NCBI GenBank assembly: GCA_027364655.1
Contig: DAHXOX010000040.1
Span: 1-33,779, forward strand
Length of the DNA stretch: 33,779 bases
Source: Paludibacter sp.
GTDB taxonomy: Bacteria; Bacteroidota; Bacteroidia; Bacteroidales; Paludibacteraceae
Direction: 5' to 3'
Positions 24,293 to 33,779 of this stretch are shown one piece after another. Position 1 is the first letter of the stretch, and the number at the start of each line of letters is the position of its first letter. Below the pieces are notes generated by a model that worked only from the letters and a program-made list of their open reading frames with translations, did not search any database and was not told the origin of the DNA. The translations under genes were made by a program, and so were the position numbers.

Positions 24293-27200
24293 TTATTTGA
24301 TTAACTCATTCACTATCAAGTCTATTTCCTCCAATTCTCCCTTCAGATTCTTCTTTATATCAAGGCGTAAACGCCCTAAATGCATAGCGGTAAGCGGTTG
24401 TTGAGAAGGATTTTCTTCCAAAAAAAGAGTCGTTTTACGATGCGCCGCTTCACTCAATGTGGCCAATTGAAGATGCTTTGCATTATGTTCATTGAACTTT
24501 GGGAAAAAGACATCCAATATCTTTTTGTGCACATGTCTCGGCCCAAAAAGGCCTTTTGCTTGAAAATCTTTCATGAGCTTGTTAGGCAACTTAGAATTAA
24601 GGATAGCAGTTAAATAATAGGCTTCTTTTTCATTTGTCGTATAAAGAACATAAGCTACACTTTCCACGATAAACTCAAAATCAATATTTTCCCGTTTCAC
24701 CACCGTTGCGTTGGCATCTTTGGCCGATGAATTGTAAAGCACCAAATAAGGCATATTCAGCTTTTGTCCAATCAGCTTATTTTGCCAGTTCAAATAGTTT
24801 TCACTGCTAATGATCTTGTTTTTTTCAGTACAATGAATTTTCCAAATCCTTTCAGTATTTCTAAACCAACGCGAAGCTTGTAAGTCGCCTTTGTTCATAA
24901 TATCGTCCGCTTCATGGAGTTTAATTGTTTTCTCGCCCTGTTCACTGATTTCGATCGATATAGGAAGGACTATTAAATCGGGTTGATGCAAAGCAAAAGG
25001 CAAAATACTTCGCGATAAAGCCGTTCTGAAAATGTATCGGCTCTCCATTCTTCCATGTAAAGCAATTTCTTTCCACGGCGCTTTGGCATCCGATTTTACA
25101 GAATTTGCCGTTTTGATTACAATGGAACGATCTTTAAAATCGGGAGGCACATCTTGCGCCAATTCAACAAAATAAAACGTTCGTGGCACGATGGTTGCTC
25201 CTTGCTTGAAGTGTTTCTTGTAAGGGTTTTCCGCCGTTTGCTTCTTTTGCTTTCGGAGCGAAAAAGCAGTGGCATCGCCTTGTTTCGAATAGAACCATTT
25301 TACCGGAGTTTCAATCAATTTGGACTTCGCTTCTTCGTAGTTGCAATTATGCGAAGGCACATGCCCTGCAAACGTTACGCCCAAAAGACCCGAATTCGGC
25401 AAGGCACGCTTACCTTCACTTTTATCGCTGAACATGACACAACTTGGAATGCGAAATAATGGAGAGACATCATGTAGATCCCAAATAGCGGATAATTTAA
25501 CTCCGATTGTCTTACCACTTCGCGTGTTGTCGTGCTGACTACCACTGAAGAAACTACGAGGCAACACAAATGCCAACCTTCCATCTTCTTTCAGAAAATA
25601 GTTGGTACAATAGCCCAAAAAGATGGCAGCAATTTCGAGATGAGGGAAATCGGCCACTTTCTCCGGCTTGATGTTGTAGGTTGTAGCTAAATCATTAAGC
25701 ACCTTCTGATATTCTTCATTTTGCACTGAACTGTAAGTGAACCACGGAGGATTACCAATGATGTACGTGAATTGGTTGGCAAGAAAATAGGGCTTGTAGA
25801 GGTTTTGCACAATGAATTTCCAGATGCCATCACGATCTTTCTCTTTAACGGTTTTGAATCCTTTGTAAATCTCATAGAAACTTTCGAACACCTGTGCAGG
25901 CAGTCCGTTTTTGTTTCGGTGACGAATCAGTATTTGAGAAAACTCGTCGAGCGAAGATAATTTTCGGTACATAGTTTGTTCCGCAAGTTCCTCGCAAACG
26001 TCCAACGCCATATCGAACAACTCCACATCTTCCAATATTTGGGTGTTCAGCACATATTTCTCTTTGTCAATGGGCATGGTAAACTGACTACCCCATAATG
26101 TCTTCACTCCTTCGGGAGCAAGCAGCGTATTGGCCAGAATAATGTTGAGATGCACCTGCTTTTGTGCCTGAATAAGCTCTTTCCCCAAAGCCAGCAAAAG
26201 CGTTGTTTTGGCAATTTGCACCGACAGGGGATGGATATCAATACCATAAATGCAGTTATTGATTTCGATGGCATCCATGTCAGGATTGTTTTCACGCATC
26301 TTATGAACGGCAGCCCGTAAAAATGACCCCGATCCACAAGCAGGATCGAGAATTTTATCGGTAGGCTTAAACTCAAACTCGTTGACGATACGTTCGCAAA
26401 GCCAGTCGGGAGTGTAATATTCTCCCAACGAGTGACGCGTGTCCAAATCGATTAATTCCTGATAAACACCTTTCAGAATATCTTCATCTACCTCATTGAA
26501 ATCAAACGTCGATATTTCCTGTGCAATCAAGCGAAAAACTTTTTTCAAGTTATAGAAGATACGATCGGATTTCACCCAATGGAAAAAATCGTTATCAATG
26601 AAGTTGACAATGTTGTATTTCTGAAACATCGATCCGTCAAGCACCTGTCTCAACTCTTCATCATCAATATAGTCGTCATTTGAGATCACGGCATAGGCCA
26701 AAAGTTTGGCGAAAACGCTCAGGTAAGTATGTATTAGAAAATTGCTGTCGCTCGCGTCAAACGAACCATAAGCAATACTGAGGAATTTGCTCCATTGCTC
26801 AAACGAAACCTGCACCTCACCATATTTCTTTGCTTCGTTGAACCACGTATTCAATTCTCGAAACGACTCAATGAAAACGGCGCTGTTATAACCAAAGGCA
26901 TCTTCCACCCGTTTCAAAGTAGCTTTCAGCATCTCCTCCTTGAATAGAAAACGGTCTATCCAATAGTAAAAATCTTCCGCATTGGTTTCGTTCAGGGTAA
27001 ACGAAGCGCCTTCTACCTCATTCAAGATAAGTTCTTGTTCGGTCAATGAACCCAAGCGATCGAGACACGAAATATCGGGCGCATAAACTTTCCACACGAT
27101 GCAATCGGTGGCAATGAGCGTGAAATTATACCCTTCCCCCGATTGAAATTGTCCCAATAAATAGCCGGCCAATTGCTCTTTGGCATGAGTGCCGGTAATC

Positions 27201-27463
27201 TTGAGGCTGTTCTCAAATTCGATGATGATTTTATTGTAAAGCGTATCGGCGCTACCACGATGAAGTTTGTCCTTGCGTGGAATATTGAGCACGGAAGTTT
27301 CAGCGCCCAGTGTTATTTTATCAATAATTTGCTCAATCTCTTTAATACCGGTATAAAGACGATTTAAAAGGTCTTTAAACGCCTCTTTTTTGGGCAATTC
27401 CTTGTTTGCCGAAAGAATCGTTTGACGGTATTGCTCAATGATGTCCAATTTGTTTTTCTCCAT
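24293..27463 (-). CDS. Type IIG-like restriction enzyme / N6-adenine DNA methyltransferase
   Basis: SLGEYYTPDWLCERIV...DKILDPACGSGSFLRAAV (SAM site) and YIIGNPPWFTYSSV (NPPW catalytic motif). N-terminal region with IIIEFENSLK could be a nuclease domain; long C-terminal specificity-like region. Confidence 0.85.
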   Translation of the reverse strand: MEKNKLDIIEQYRQTILSANKELPKKEAFKDLLNRLYTGIKEIEQIIDKITLGAETSVLNIPRKDKLHRGSADTLYNKIIIEFENSLKITGTHAKEQLAGYLLGQFQSGEGYNFTLIATDCIVWKVYAPDISCLDRLGSLTEQELILNEVEGASFTLNETNAEDFYYWIDRFLFKEEMLKATLKRVEDAFGYNSAVFIESFRELNTWFNEAKKYGEVQVSFEQWSKFLSIAYGSFDASDSNFLIHTYLSVFAKLLAYAVISNDDYIDDEELRQVLDGSMFQKYNIVNFIDNDFFHWVKSDRIFYNLKKVFRLIAQEISTFDFNEVDEDILKGVYQELIDLDTRHSLGEYYTPDWLCERIVNEFEFKPTDKILDPACGSGSFLRAAVHKMRENNPDMDAIEINNCIYGIDIHPLSVQIAKTTLLLALGKELIQAQKQVHLNIILANTLLAPEGVKTLWGSQFTMPIDKEKYVLNTQILEDVELFDMALDVCEELAEQTMYRKLSSLDEFSQILIRHRNKNGLPAQVFESFYEIYKGFKTVKEKDRDGIWKFIVQNLYKPYFLANQFTYIIGNPPWFTYSSVQNEEYQKVLNDLATTYNIKPEKVADFPHLEIAAIFLGYCTNYFLKEDGRLAFVLPRSFFSGSQHDNTRSGKTIGVKLSAIWDLHDVSPLFRIPSCVMFSDKSEGKRALPNSGLLGVTFAGHVPSHNCNYEEAKSKLIETPVKWFYSKQGDATAFSLRKQKKQTAENPYKKHFKQGATIVPRTFYFVELAQDVPPDFKDRSIVIKTANSVKSDAKAPWKEIALHGRMESRYIFRTALSRSILPFALHQPDLIVLPISIEISEQGEKTIKLHEADDIMNKGDLQASRWFRNTERIWKIHCTEKNKIISSENYLNWQNKLIGQKLNMPYLVLYNSSAKDANATVVKRENIDFEFIVESVAYVLYTTNEKEAYYLTAILNSKLPNKLMKDFQAKGLFGPRHVHKKILDVFFPKFNEHNAKHLQLATLSEAAHRKTTLFLEENPSQQPLTAMHLGRLRLDIKKNLKGELEEIDLIVNELIK

Positions 27464-27862
27464 GTTCCTCGCTCGTAGATTGATCGTATTAACGGAATGT
27501 CTACTAAAACAGGCCTATAAGTTCACTTAACCACTTTGCCCATTTGAAGAGTAAAAGTACTATTAAATGATTACACTTTTGTAGATGCTTCGATGAACGC
27601 TTATCCTGCAACAAGACTGATTTTCAATTTACCTCAGAAGGAAAATGTAGACAATTAATTAAAAGACAGTCGCCATATCACCTGATCAGAATAATTTTTA
27701 TCTGACAATCAGTTTAAATGGAGTTCCATTGTTGGGAAACTGGTAATGCTTGTAAATAAACGCTTTGCTATGAAACGAGCATTAAATCAGGGTTAAATCC
27801 AAGAGAATGCTTATTTGCGAGTCTCATACCACCTTTAAAAACAAAGTATTTACGTATGCAAA

Positions 27863-28639
27863 CTACCTACTTGCCTTGAGACCTGCAATAACAGAACGTG
27901 TAAATCCTGCCTCTTCCATCGCATTCAATCCTTTAATAGTAAGGCCTCCTGGAGTAGTCACTTTATCAATTTCTGCTTCTGCGTGGCTTTGATTATGAAG
28001 TAAAAGCGTAGCAGCACCAATTAAAGTTTGTGCTACCATCTCTTGCGCTTGTGTCGGCGAGAATCCCATCTCCACGCCACCTTCAGTTGCAGCTCGAATA
28101 TATCGCAAAGCATACGCAATTCCACATGAAGTTAATGATGTCGCCGCACTCATCAACGTTTCAGAAATAAACAACACTTTCCCTAATTTTTCAAAGAAAC
28201 GGCCAATCAACGCATCTTGTTCATCGGTAGTATTTTGAGATGCAATCAGCGTCATGCTTGCGCCTAAAGCAATGGCTGTGTTTGGAATCAAGCGATAAAT
28301 GGGAAAGACATATTGCAGACGGTGATTGATTGTCTCTAAAGTGACACCGGCAGCAACAGAAACCAAGATATGCCGCTCCGGATTCAGAGATTCATTAATT
28401 TCTTCAAGCACAATTTCCACCAACCATGGCTTCACTGCAATAATTATAATATCCGCATCCGCAATGGCTTGCACGTTGTTCATAAACGTTTGGTCGCAAA
28501 AAGAAGCTGCTTGTTCCAATTTCTCCTTATTTACATCCGACAGGCAAACTTGTAATTGGTCTGAGTCGTTTTTTTGTTGAAATAATCCTTTAGCAATAGC
28601 TCCTCCAATGTTTCCGGCTCCAATTATTGTAATTTGCAT
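27863..28639 (-). CDS. proC: Pyrroline-5-carboxylate reductase
   Basis: MQITIIGAGNIGGAIAKGL, VKPWLVEIVLEE, and ...EAEIDKVTTPGGLTIKGLNAMEEAGFTRSVIAGL. Confidence 0.95.
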   Translation of the reverse strand: MQITIIGAGNIGGAIAKGLFQQKNDSDQLQVCLSDVNKEKLEQAASFCDQTFMNNVQAIADADIIIIAVKPWLVEIVLEEINESLNPERHILVSVAAGVTLETINHRLQYVFPIYRLIPNTAIALGASMTLIASQNTTDEQDALIGRFFEKLGKVLFISETLMSAATSLTSCGIAYALRYIRAATEGGVEMGFSPTQAQEMVAQTLIGAATLLLHNQSHAEAEIDKVTTPGGLTIKGLNAMEEAGFTRSVIAGLKASR

Positions 28640-28677
28640 AATAATATAATTTTATAAAGACTCAATCTAATTCGTCG

Positions 28678-29154
28678 CTATTTTGCAATTTCCAACCCAA
28701 TGGCATCTACTCCTGTTAACACGTCATCACGCATCCCTTGACGAATAGCAAACGTATAATTCCCAACATGTTTAAACTGCTTATCATGAGCAATCAACAC
28801 AGGCATGGAGTATATGCTCAATCCTCTACCTAACCATCGGCCCCTATCATCAGCCAGATAACATTCTACTGTGTCCTTCACAACCGTTTTATTTGGAGAA
28901 GTTTCATCAATAAACATCCAAAAATTTTGGTAAGGGTACGTTGTCCGATGTCGCAAGGTGACAATCACATTGTATCGCGAAACTGTGTCGGGAACAGGAA
29001 CGTTAAAATAAACAATACTATCTTTGTTCCATCCGTCATTAGGCAGTGGCTTATATCGATTATAGAGAGAATTGGAGTTGCACGCAATGAGTAGCAACCC
29101 AAATCCAGTCAGAATACTATGAATTATCGGATTGCGGATGATTTGTGGAACCAT
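28678..29154 (-). CDS. gldH: Gliding motility-associated lipoprotein GldH
   Basis: Lipobox LLLIACNSN; VTLRHRTTYPYQNFWMFIDE matches GldH; follows the PSP1 gene as commonly seen in Bacteroidetes. Confidence 0.85.
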   Translation of the reverse strand: MVPQIIRNPIIHSILTGFGLLLIACNSNSLYNRYKPLPNDGWNKDSIVYFNVPVPDTVSRYNVIVTLRHRTTYPYQNFWMFIDETSPNKTVVKDTVECYLADDRGRWLGRGLSIYSMPVLIAHDKQFKHVGNYTFAIRQGMRDDVLTGVDAIGLEIAK

Positions 29155-30256
29155 GTTTTTTGAATCGAAATTTATTCTTTTTCTTTTTAGCAGGATCAAA
29201 ACGAGTGAGACTGTCTTGTCCGACAACGTTTTGATAATCAACATTGACAACACTTGATTTCTCTTCTTTTTCTTCTAATTCACTCACTTTCTCTCCTTTG
29301 CGATTAAGAGCAATAATTTCTTTCACACGATCGACAGAGAGAACAACTAAATTTGCAGCCATTCCAGGAGCCGATGAATAGGTCATTTGACGCTTAAACA
29401 CATCTGTTTTGAAATGGAAAAAGGTTCCTGCCTTGGTTTCAAGCGGCACCTCTTTTGAGGGAAAATCTTTTTGAACGTCAATGTACGTATCTAATTCATA
29501 GTTGATACAGCATTTCAATTTGGCACACTGCCCGGCCAATTTTTGAGGATTCGTCGACAAGTCTTGACATCTAGCAGCATTAGTGGCCACAGAAACAAAA
29601 TTACCCATCCACGTTGAACAACACAATTCACGACCGCAAGGACCTATTCCTCCAATACGTCCGGCCTCTTGCCTCGCTCCTATTTGTCGCATTTCAACAC
29701 GAATACCAAATTCTTCTGCTAAAACTTTAATCAATTGGCGAAAATCAACCCGTTCGTCAGCTATGTAATAAAAAATTGCTTTGTTGCCGTCTCCTTGATA
29801 TTCCACATCTCCTATTTTCATATTGAGATGAAGGTCGGCAGCAAGAGACCTGGCCTTGATCATTGTGGCATGTTCTTTGGCTTTAGCCTCTGCATATTTT
29901 TCTAAATCAACCGGACGTGTTTTGCGATAAACTCTGCGAATTTCCGCTTTTTTGGAGTTGATGCCATTTTTACGCATTTGCAATTCCACTAAACGGCCTG
30001 TGAGCGTTACTTCACCAATATCATGACCTGGAGTTGCTTCGACAGCTACCATATCGCCTTTTTCAAGTTTCAACTGGTTGCTATTTAAATAATAGCCTTT
30101 GCGCGTGTTTTTAAATTGCACTTCCACAAAAGTACAATCGTCATGCGTTTCCGTCAAATCGCAAAGCCAGTCGAAGGTACTTAGCTTTTTATTGGAATTA
30201 TGTTGAGTTCCTTTTTTATTCATCCGGCAACCGCCGGGAGATGATATATAATCCAT
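29117..30256 (-). CDS. PSP1 domain (YaaT/RicT-like) protein
   Basis: GRIGGIGPCGRELCCSTWMGNFVSVATNAARCQDLSTNPQKLAGQCAKLKCCINYE. Start taken as MDYISSPGG (30256) or MNKKG (30223), since the upstream ORF extension looks non-coding. Confidence 0.88.
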   Translation of the reverse strand: MDYISSPGGCRMNKKGTQHNSNKKLSTFDWLCDLTETHDDCTFVEVQFKNTRKGYYLNSNQLKLEKGDMVAVEATPGHDIGEVTLTGRLVELQMRKNGINSKKAEIRRVYRKTRPVDLEKYAEAKAKEHATMIKARSLAADLHLNMKIGDVEYQGDGNKAIFYYIADERVDFRQLIKVLAEEFGIRVEMRQIGARQEAGRIGGIGPCGRELCCSTWMGNFVSVATNAARCQDLSTNPQKLAGQCAKLKCCINYELDTYIDVQKDFPSKEVPLETKAGTFFHFKTDVFKRQMTYSSAPGMAANLVVLSVDRVKEIIALNRKGEKVSELEEKEEKSSVVNVDYQNVVGQDSLTRFDPAKKKKNKFRFKKHGSTNHPQSDNS

Positions 30257-30374
30257 TGTAAGGTGTTCTAAATAAAAATACTGCCGTATTTTTGTTTGCA
30301 AAAATTGCAATGGATACAAAATCATCCGCATGCACGGAAGAAAGCATCCCATACGACTACAAAAGGCAAAGTTA

Positions 30375-31496
30375 CTACATTTTCAACAAATGGGTAAATT
30401 TTAGTGACAAATCAAGAAAAACCATTTTAGCTTGCACATTGCTTTCGATGTGTACCTCAGCCAAAGCAACTTGTTCCATCATTTCCTCAATATTGCGTTC
30501 GTTCACAAAAGGTGAGAATTTTTGCGAGAACTGATTCTCATCTTGATCCAAATAGTTCAATTCTTCTTGATGAAGATTTAGTACAAAATTTTCCCGTAAC
30601 ATCCTTTGAACATAACGCAAGAAACTTTTTTGTTTTTCTCGTCCGATTTTAGCCATCATATCCGACCAAGTTTTCAATTCAAAAACGTTACGCTGATAGG
30701 CTTTGCGCATAAAAAAAACGAATTGATCATAATTAAACCGTTGTTCTTCACTTGATTCTATCACTTCGATGGCCTTACGAAAATTTCCATTGGCAATGCG
30801 TGCCACATGCCACGATTGCTCTTCTGTTAAATTAAATTGTCGTTGAATGGCTTTTGACATGTCTTCACGATCGATCAAGGGCACATTGATTCGCTGTGTG
30901 CGTGACTGTATTGTTGTCAATAACGCATCAGGCTGTTCGGAAACCAGCAGAAACAAGGTTTTTTCAGGCGGTTCTTCTAAAATTTTCAGCAGTTTATTGG
31001 AACATACAGCGTGCATACGTTCAGGTTGCCAAATAATCATGATTTTGTATTCCGACTCATACGTTTTGAGACTCAATTTACGCACAATCTCGCTGCTTTC
31101 TGCTTCGTAAATCATGCCTTGTTTGCCAGAAGCAATCCGATTGATCCACTCATTATTAGTCCCGTATGGATTGCTGAGAACAAATCGCCGAAAATCAAAT
31201 ACAAAATCGTCACAAATCGCCGTTTTAGAACCGTCAGGTTTAATGATTGGGAAGACGAAGTGAAGATCAGGGTGCTCTAATTTAGCAAATTTTACACACG
31301 ACGGACAAGTACCACAAGCATCCTCAGGGGTACGTCTTTCGCAACTCACATATTGAGCAAAAGCAATTGCCAAAGCCAATTTACCAATGCCTTCGGCTCC
31401 ACTTATCAACAATGCATGAGGGATACGCTCCTCGTGCACTAAATTCTGCAACCTATGCTTAATGGCTTGCTGACCAATAATATCTTTGAAAAACAC
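30375..31496 (-). CDS. holB: DNA polymerase III delta' subunit
   Basis: MFFKDIIGQQAIKHRLQNLVHEERIPHALLISGAEGIGKLALAIAFA, zinc-type CGTCPSC, and LLKILEEPPEKTLFLLVSEQPDALLTTIQSRTQRI. Confidence 0.93.
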   Translation of the reverse strand: MFFKDIIGQQAIKHRLQNLVHEERIPHALLISGAEGIGKLALAIAFAQYVSCERRTPEDACGTCPSCVKFAKLEHPDLHFVFPIIKPDGSKTAICDDFVFDFRRFVLSNPYGTNNEWINRIASGKQGMIYEAESSEIVRKLSLKTYESEYKIMIIWQPERMHAVCSNKLLKILEEPPEKTLFLLVSEQPDALLTTIQSRTQRINVPLIDREDMSKAIQRQFNLTEEQSWHVARIANGNFRKAIEVIESSEEQRFNYDQFVFFMRKAYQRNVFELKTWSDMMAKIGREKQKSFLRYVQRMLRENFVLNLHQEELNYLDQDENQFSQKFSPFVNERNIEEMMEQVALAEVHIESNVQAKMVFLDLSLKFTHLLKM

Positions 31497-31560
31497 AATA
31501 AGATTTAATTAATTGTTTATTCAAAATCACGACACAACCTCTACTCCTGTCAAATTAAAA

Positions 31561-32598
31561 TCAAATGAGATGCTGGTCTTTAGCTAATGCTTTCAACCGA
31601 CTTACGAAAAAGTAGATTTCCTCTTCAGTTGTATCATACGAACACATCCAGCGAGCCTCTACGTTTGTTTCATCCCATAAATAAAAGGGAAAGTCTTTTT
31701 GCAATGGGACAACAAGAGACGCCGGAAGTTTGACAAACAAGGCGTTTGCCTCGACCGGTTGTGTTAATTCAACGAATGGTAATTGTTTAATTTCGCTTGC
31801 AAGCAATTGTGCCATACGATTGGAATGACGCGCCATCGTGAGCCACAAATTATGCTCGAACAATGCTATAAATTGAGCAGAGATAAATCGCATTTTTGAA
31901 AACAATTGCGTAGTTTGCTTACGAATAAATTGTGCATTAACAGATAATGTCGGATTAAAAATCAGGATTGCTTCGCCTATTAACAATCCGTTTTTCGTTC
32001 CTCCAAAACTCATAATATCTACACCACAGTCAACCGTACAGGCTTTTATGTCAACACCCAGCGCTGCAACGGCATTAGAAATTCGAGCACCATCCAGATG
32101 TACTACCAACCCATGAGCATGGGCAAAATCACATAAACGTTTCAGCTCATCAATTTGATAAATCGTTCCCAATTCTGTTGTTTGGGAAATAGAAACTACG
32201 CGTGGTTGCACATTGTGCATATTACCAACGCCTTTTAAATAAGGTTCGATCAACTCAGGCGTTAACTTTCCATCGGGCGTAGTAATCGGACGTAGCATGC
32301 AACCTGTTGCTTTGACGGGAGCTCCACATTCATCAGAATGTATATGCGCCGTCTCAGCACACAAGACTAAGTCAAATGATTGTACGGCACATTGGAGGCT
32401 AATCACGTTAGCGCCAGTGCCATTAAACACAAATAACACATCAATATTTTCTCCAAAAATAGATCGAAACACAGCTTCGGCTTTTTCGGTATAAAAATCA
32501 TTTCCATACGATGAAGCATGGTCTTGATTTGCCTCAATGATTGCTTCTAAAATGGCGGGGTGAACTCCCGAGTAATTATCACTTGCAAAACTTTTCAC
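31561..32598 (-). CDS. Threonine aldolase family PLP enzyme (probable GTG start)
   Basis: SFASDNYSGVHPAILEAI, VVHLDGARISNAVAAL, and DIMSFGGTKNGLL (PLP lysine). Family proteins usually begin near xKSFASDNYSG, so GTG at 32598 is preferred over 32697. Confidence 0.85.
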   Translation of the reverse strand: MKSFASDNYSGVHPAILEAIIEANQDHASSYGNDFYTEKAEAVFRSIFGENIDVLFVFNGTGANVISLQCAVQSFDLVLCAETAHIHSDECGAPVKATGCMLRPITTPDGKLTPELIEPYLKGVGNMHNVQPRVVSISQTTELGTIYQIDELKRLCDFAHAHGLVVHLDGARISNAVAALGVDIKACTVDCGVDIMSFGGTKNGLLIGEAILIFNPTLSVNAQFIRKQTTQLFSKMRFISAQFIALFEHNLWLTMARHSNRMAQLLASEIKQLPFVELTQPVEANALFVKLPASLVVPLQKDFPFYLWDETNVEARWMCSYDTTEEEIYFFVSRLKALAKDQHLI

Positions 32599-32794
32599 AA
32601 TAGTAAAGAATAAATTTAATTGAATAATTCGCTCAAGTCTCATTTCATGGGAAGTTCCCAGTAAATAAACCGGTGACAAAGGTAACGATTTTCCCAAAAG
32701 GAGCCATTGGATTTTTCAAGTCAATTGAACGAATGATGGAACAAGAATACAAACAATCTTATGTAAGACGTTCATGTATATAGTTAAATGCAGG

Positions 32795-33121
32795 TCATTT
32801 CTCATTTTCTACGTCATTTGAGAGCACCGATTGCTCATTCTTTATGTTAATCAGGTCAATCAGTTCGTGCATTCCCTCTAAAAATTTTTCAAAATCTTCT
32901 TTATACAAAAAAATTTTATGTTTTTCAAAGGATACAACTTGTGCAGTAAGGTCCACACCAACTACCGTTTTTTTGCTTTCTGTAATAGCTAAATAATAAT
33001 CTCCCAAGCGGCTTTGTTTCATGTCTAAATAATAAATACGCTTACCGGCCTTAATCACTTTCGAATAAAAGATTTGTTGATCTTTGATTCCATTCTCATA
33101 TTGCAAATTAGATTCATCCAT
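32795..33121 (-). CDS. DUF3276 / PUR-alpha-like nucleic acid-binding protein
   Basis: IFYSKVIKAGKRIYYLDMKQSRLGDYYLAITESKK is the PUR-like signature. Confidence 0.85.
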   Translation of the reverse strand: MDESNLQYENGIKDQQIFYSKVIKAGKRIYYLDMKQSRLGDYYLAITESKKTVVGVDLTAQVVSFEKHKIFLYKEDFEKFLEGMHELIDLINIKNEQSVLSNDVENEK

Positions 33122-33246
33122 AACAATCGATGTTTAGTGTTCATAAATTCTTTGCCAAATATGGGAATAATATTTTAATTTGTCAAACAATTAGCATAAA
33201 ATATTGTGAATTGCCGACAGATTATACAAAACCATCTTTTTTGAGT

Positions 33247-33254
33247 TATATTTG
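33247..33254 (+). promoter_or_regulatory. Putative -7 box TATATTTG
   Basis: Fits TAnnTTTG, 39 bp before the ATG at 33294; no clear -33 element. Confidence 0.35.
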
Positions 33255-33293
33255 CAACGACTAAGCGTGCTTACTTTCAAAAACACAATACTT

Positions 33294-33779
33294 ATGGAAC
33301 CAAATTTTGTAACCATTGCCATTCACACACAAGAACGTGCATATCTATTAAAAACGTTGTTAGAACGTGAAGGAATTACAGTTAGACTTCATGTTGTAAA
33401 CGATTTACCCAATGATCTTACAGCTGGAATCCGTGTCAGAATTCCCGAGAATGATCTTGCCCGAGCGCTTATGGTGGTAGAAGAAATGGAATATGCCCAA
33501 CAACAAGGAGAAGACATTTTAAATAAAACGACATCCAAAGAGATTCTCATTCCGGTTGATTTTTCTGACTATTCAATCCGGACATGCGATTTAGGCATTA
33601 AGATGGCAGCTTCAATGAAAGCACGCATTGTGCTGATTCATAGTTATTATAGCATGACATTTTCAATGATGCAACTCACTGAGACATTGTCATACGATAT
33701 TTACGAAAATGAAACCGTAAAAGAACTGGTGCGGAAAGCTGAAACAGACATGCGTAATCTTTTCAACTTGTTAAAGCGA
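33294..33779 (+). CDS. DUF2007-like domain fused to universal stress protein domain (3' end beyond window)
   Basis: MEPNFVTIAIHTQERAYLLKTLLEREGITVRLHVVND...VRIPENDLARALMVVEE (DUF2007-like), then EILIPVDFSDYSIRTCDLGIKMAASMKARIVLIHSYY (USP). Open to the end of the window. Confidence 0.8.
   Translation, partial: MEPNFVTIAIHTQERAYLLKTLLEREGITVRLHVVNDLPNDLTAGIRVRIPENDLARALMVVEEMEYAQQQGEDILNKTTSKEILIPVDFSDYSIRTCDLGIKMAASMKARIVLIHSYYSMTFSMMQLTETLSYDIYENETVKELVRKAETDMRNLFNLLKR

Noticed and set aside
32598-32697. Threonine aldolase start at the 32697 ATG
   Set aside because: The added 33 residues (MGKSLPLSPVYLLGTSHEMRLERIIQLNLFFTI) are not typical of the family, which usually starts just before SFASDNYSG; GTG at 32598 fits better, though not proven.
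1-33779. CRISPR arrays, tRNA or rRNA genes, integrases or transposases
   Set aside because: No regularly spaced repeats, cloverleaf-like or rRNA-like segments were recognised by eye, and no recombinase motifs appear in the ORFs. A tRNAscan/Infernal run would be needed for certainty.

Overview
This window looks like a Bacteroidetes (probably Bacteroidales) chromosome segment. The basis is the recurring TTTG-N19-TAnnTTTG-type promoters, the holB-PSP1-gldH block, a DUF3276/PUR-like protein and AguA/AguB next to each other. Housekeeping and metabolic genes fill both flanks: agmatine to putrescine, a secreted GH13 enzyme, a transglutaminase-like protein, pheS, a carboxyltransferase, a type IIG-like restriction-modification protein, proC, gldH, PSP1, holB, threonine aldolase, PUR-like, and a DUF2007-USP protein. 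The centre (about 10.0-20.6 kb) is the most interesting part. It holds two thiol/sulfur redox operons, each divergent from its own Crp/Fnr regulator: (i) OsmC, atypical thioredoxin (CGRMGPMC), TrxB-like, membrane-anchored Trx and NapH-like polyferredoxin; (ii) DsrE2-like, TusA, stand-alone MvhD-like, QmoA/HdrA-like, QmoB/HdrA-like, small wHTH-like protein and QmoC-like membrane subunit. The second operon resembles the Qmo complex of sulfate reducers joined to sulfur-carrier proteins, but the window has no AprAB, DsrAB, Sat or HdrB. Both operons appear to share one promoter layout: a Crp/Fnr palindrome centred about 62 bp upstream of the -7 box, TTGA-N6-TCAA in one and TGTGA-N6-TCACA in the other. 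Other observations are a DUF2147 pseudogene with two lesions, a decayed accessory stretch (8.4-10.0 kb) containing a perfect 24-bp palindrome, a biotinyl-like domain lacking the biotin lysine motif, and a self-operator candidate in front of an ArsR-CDF-OsmC operon. All calls come from reading the sequence and from family motif knowledge; no database search was run.
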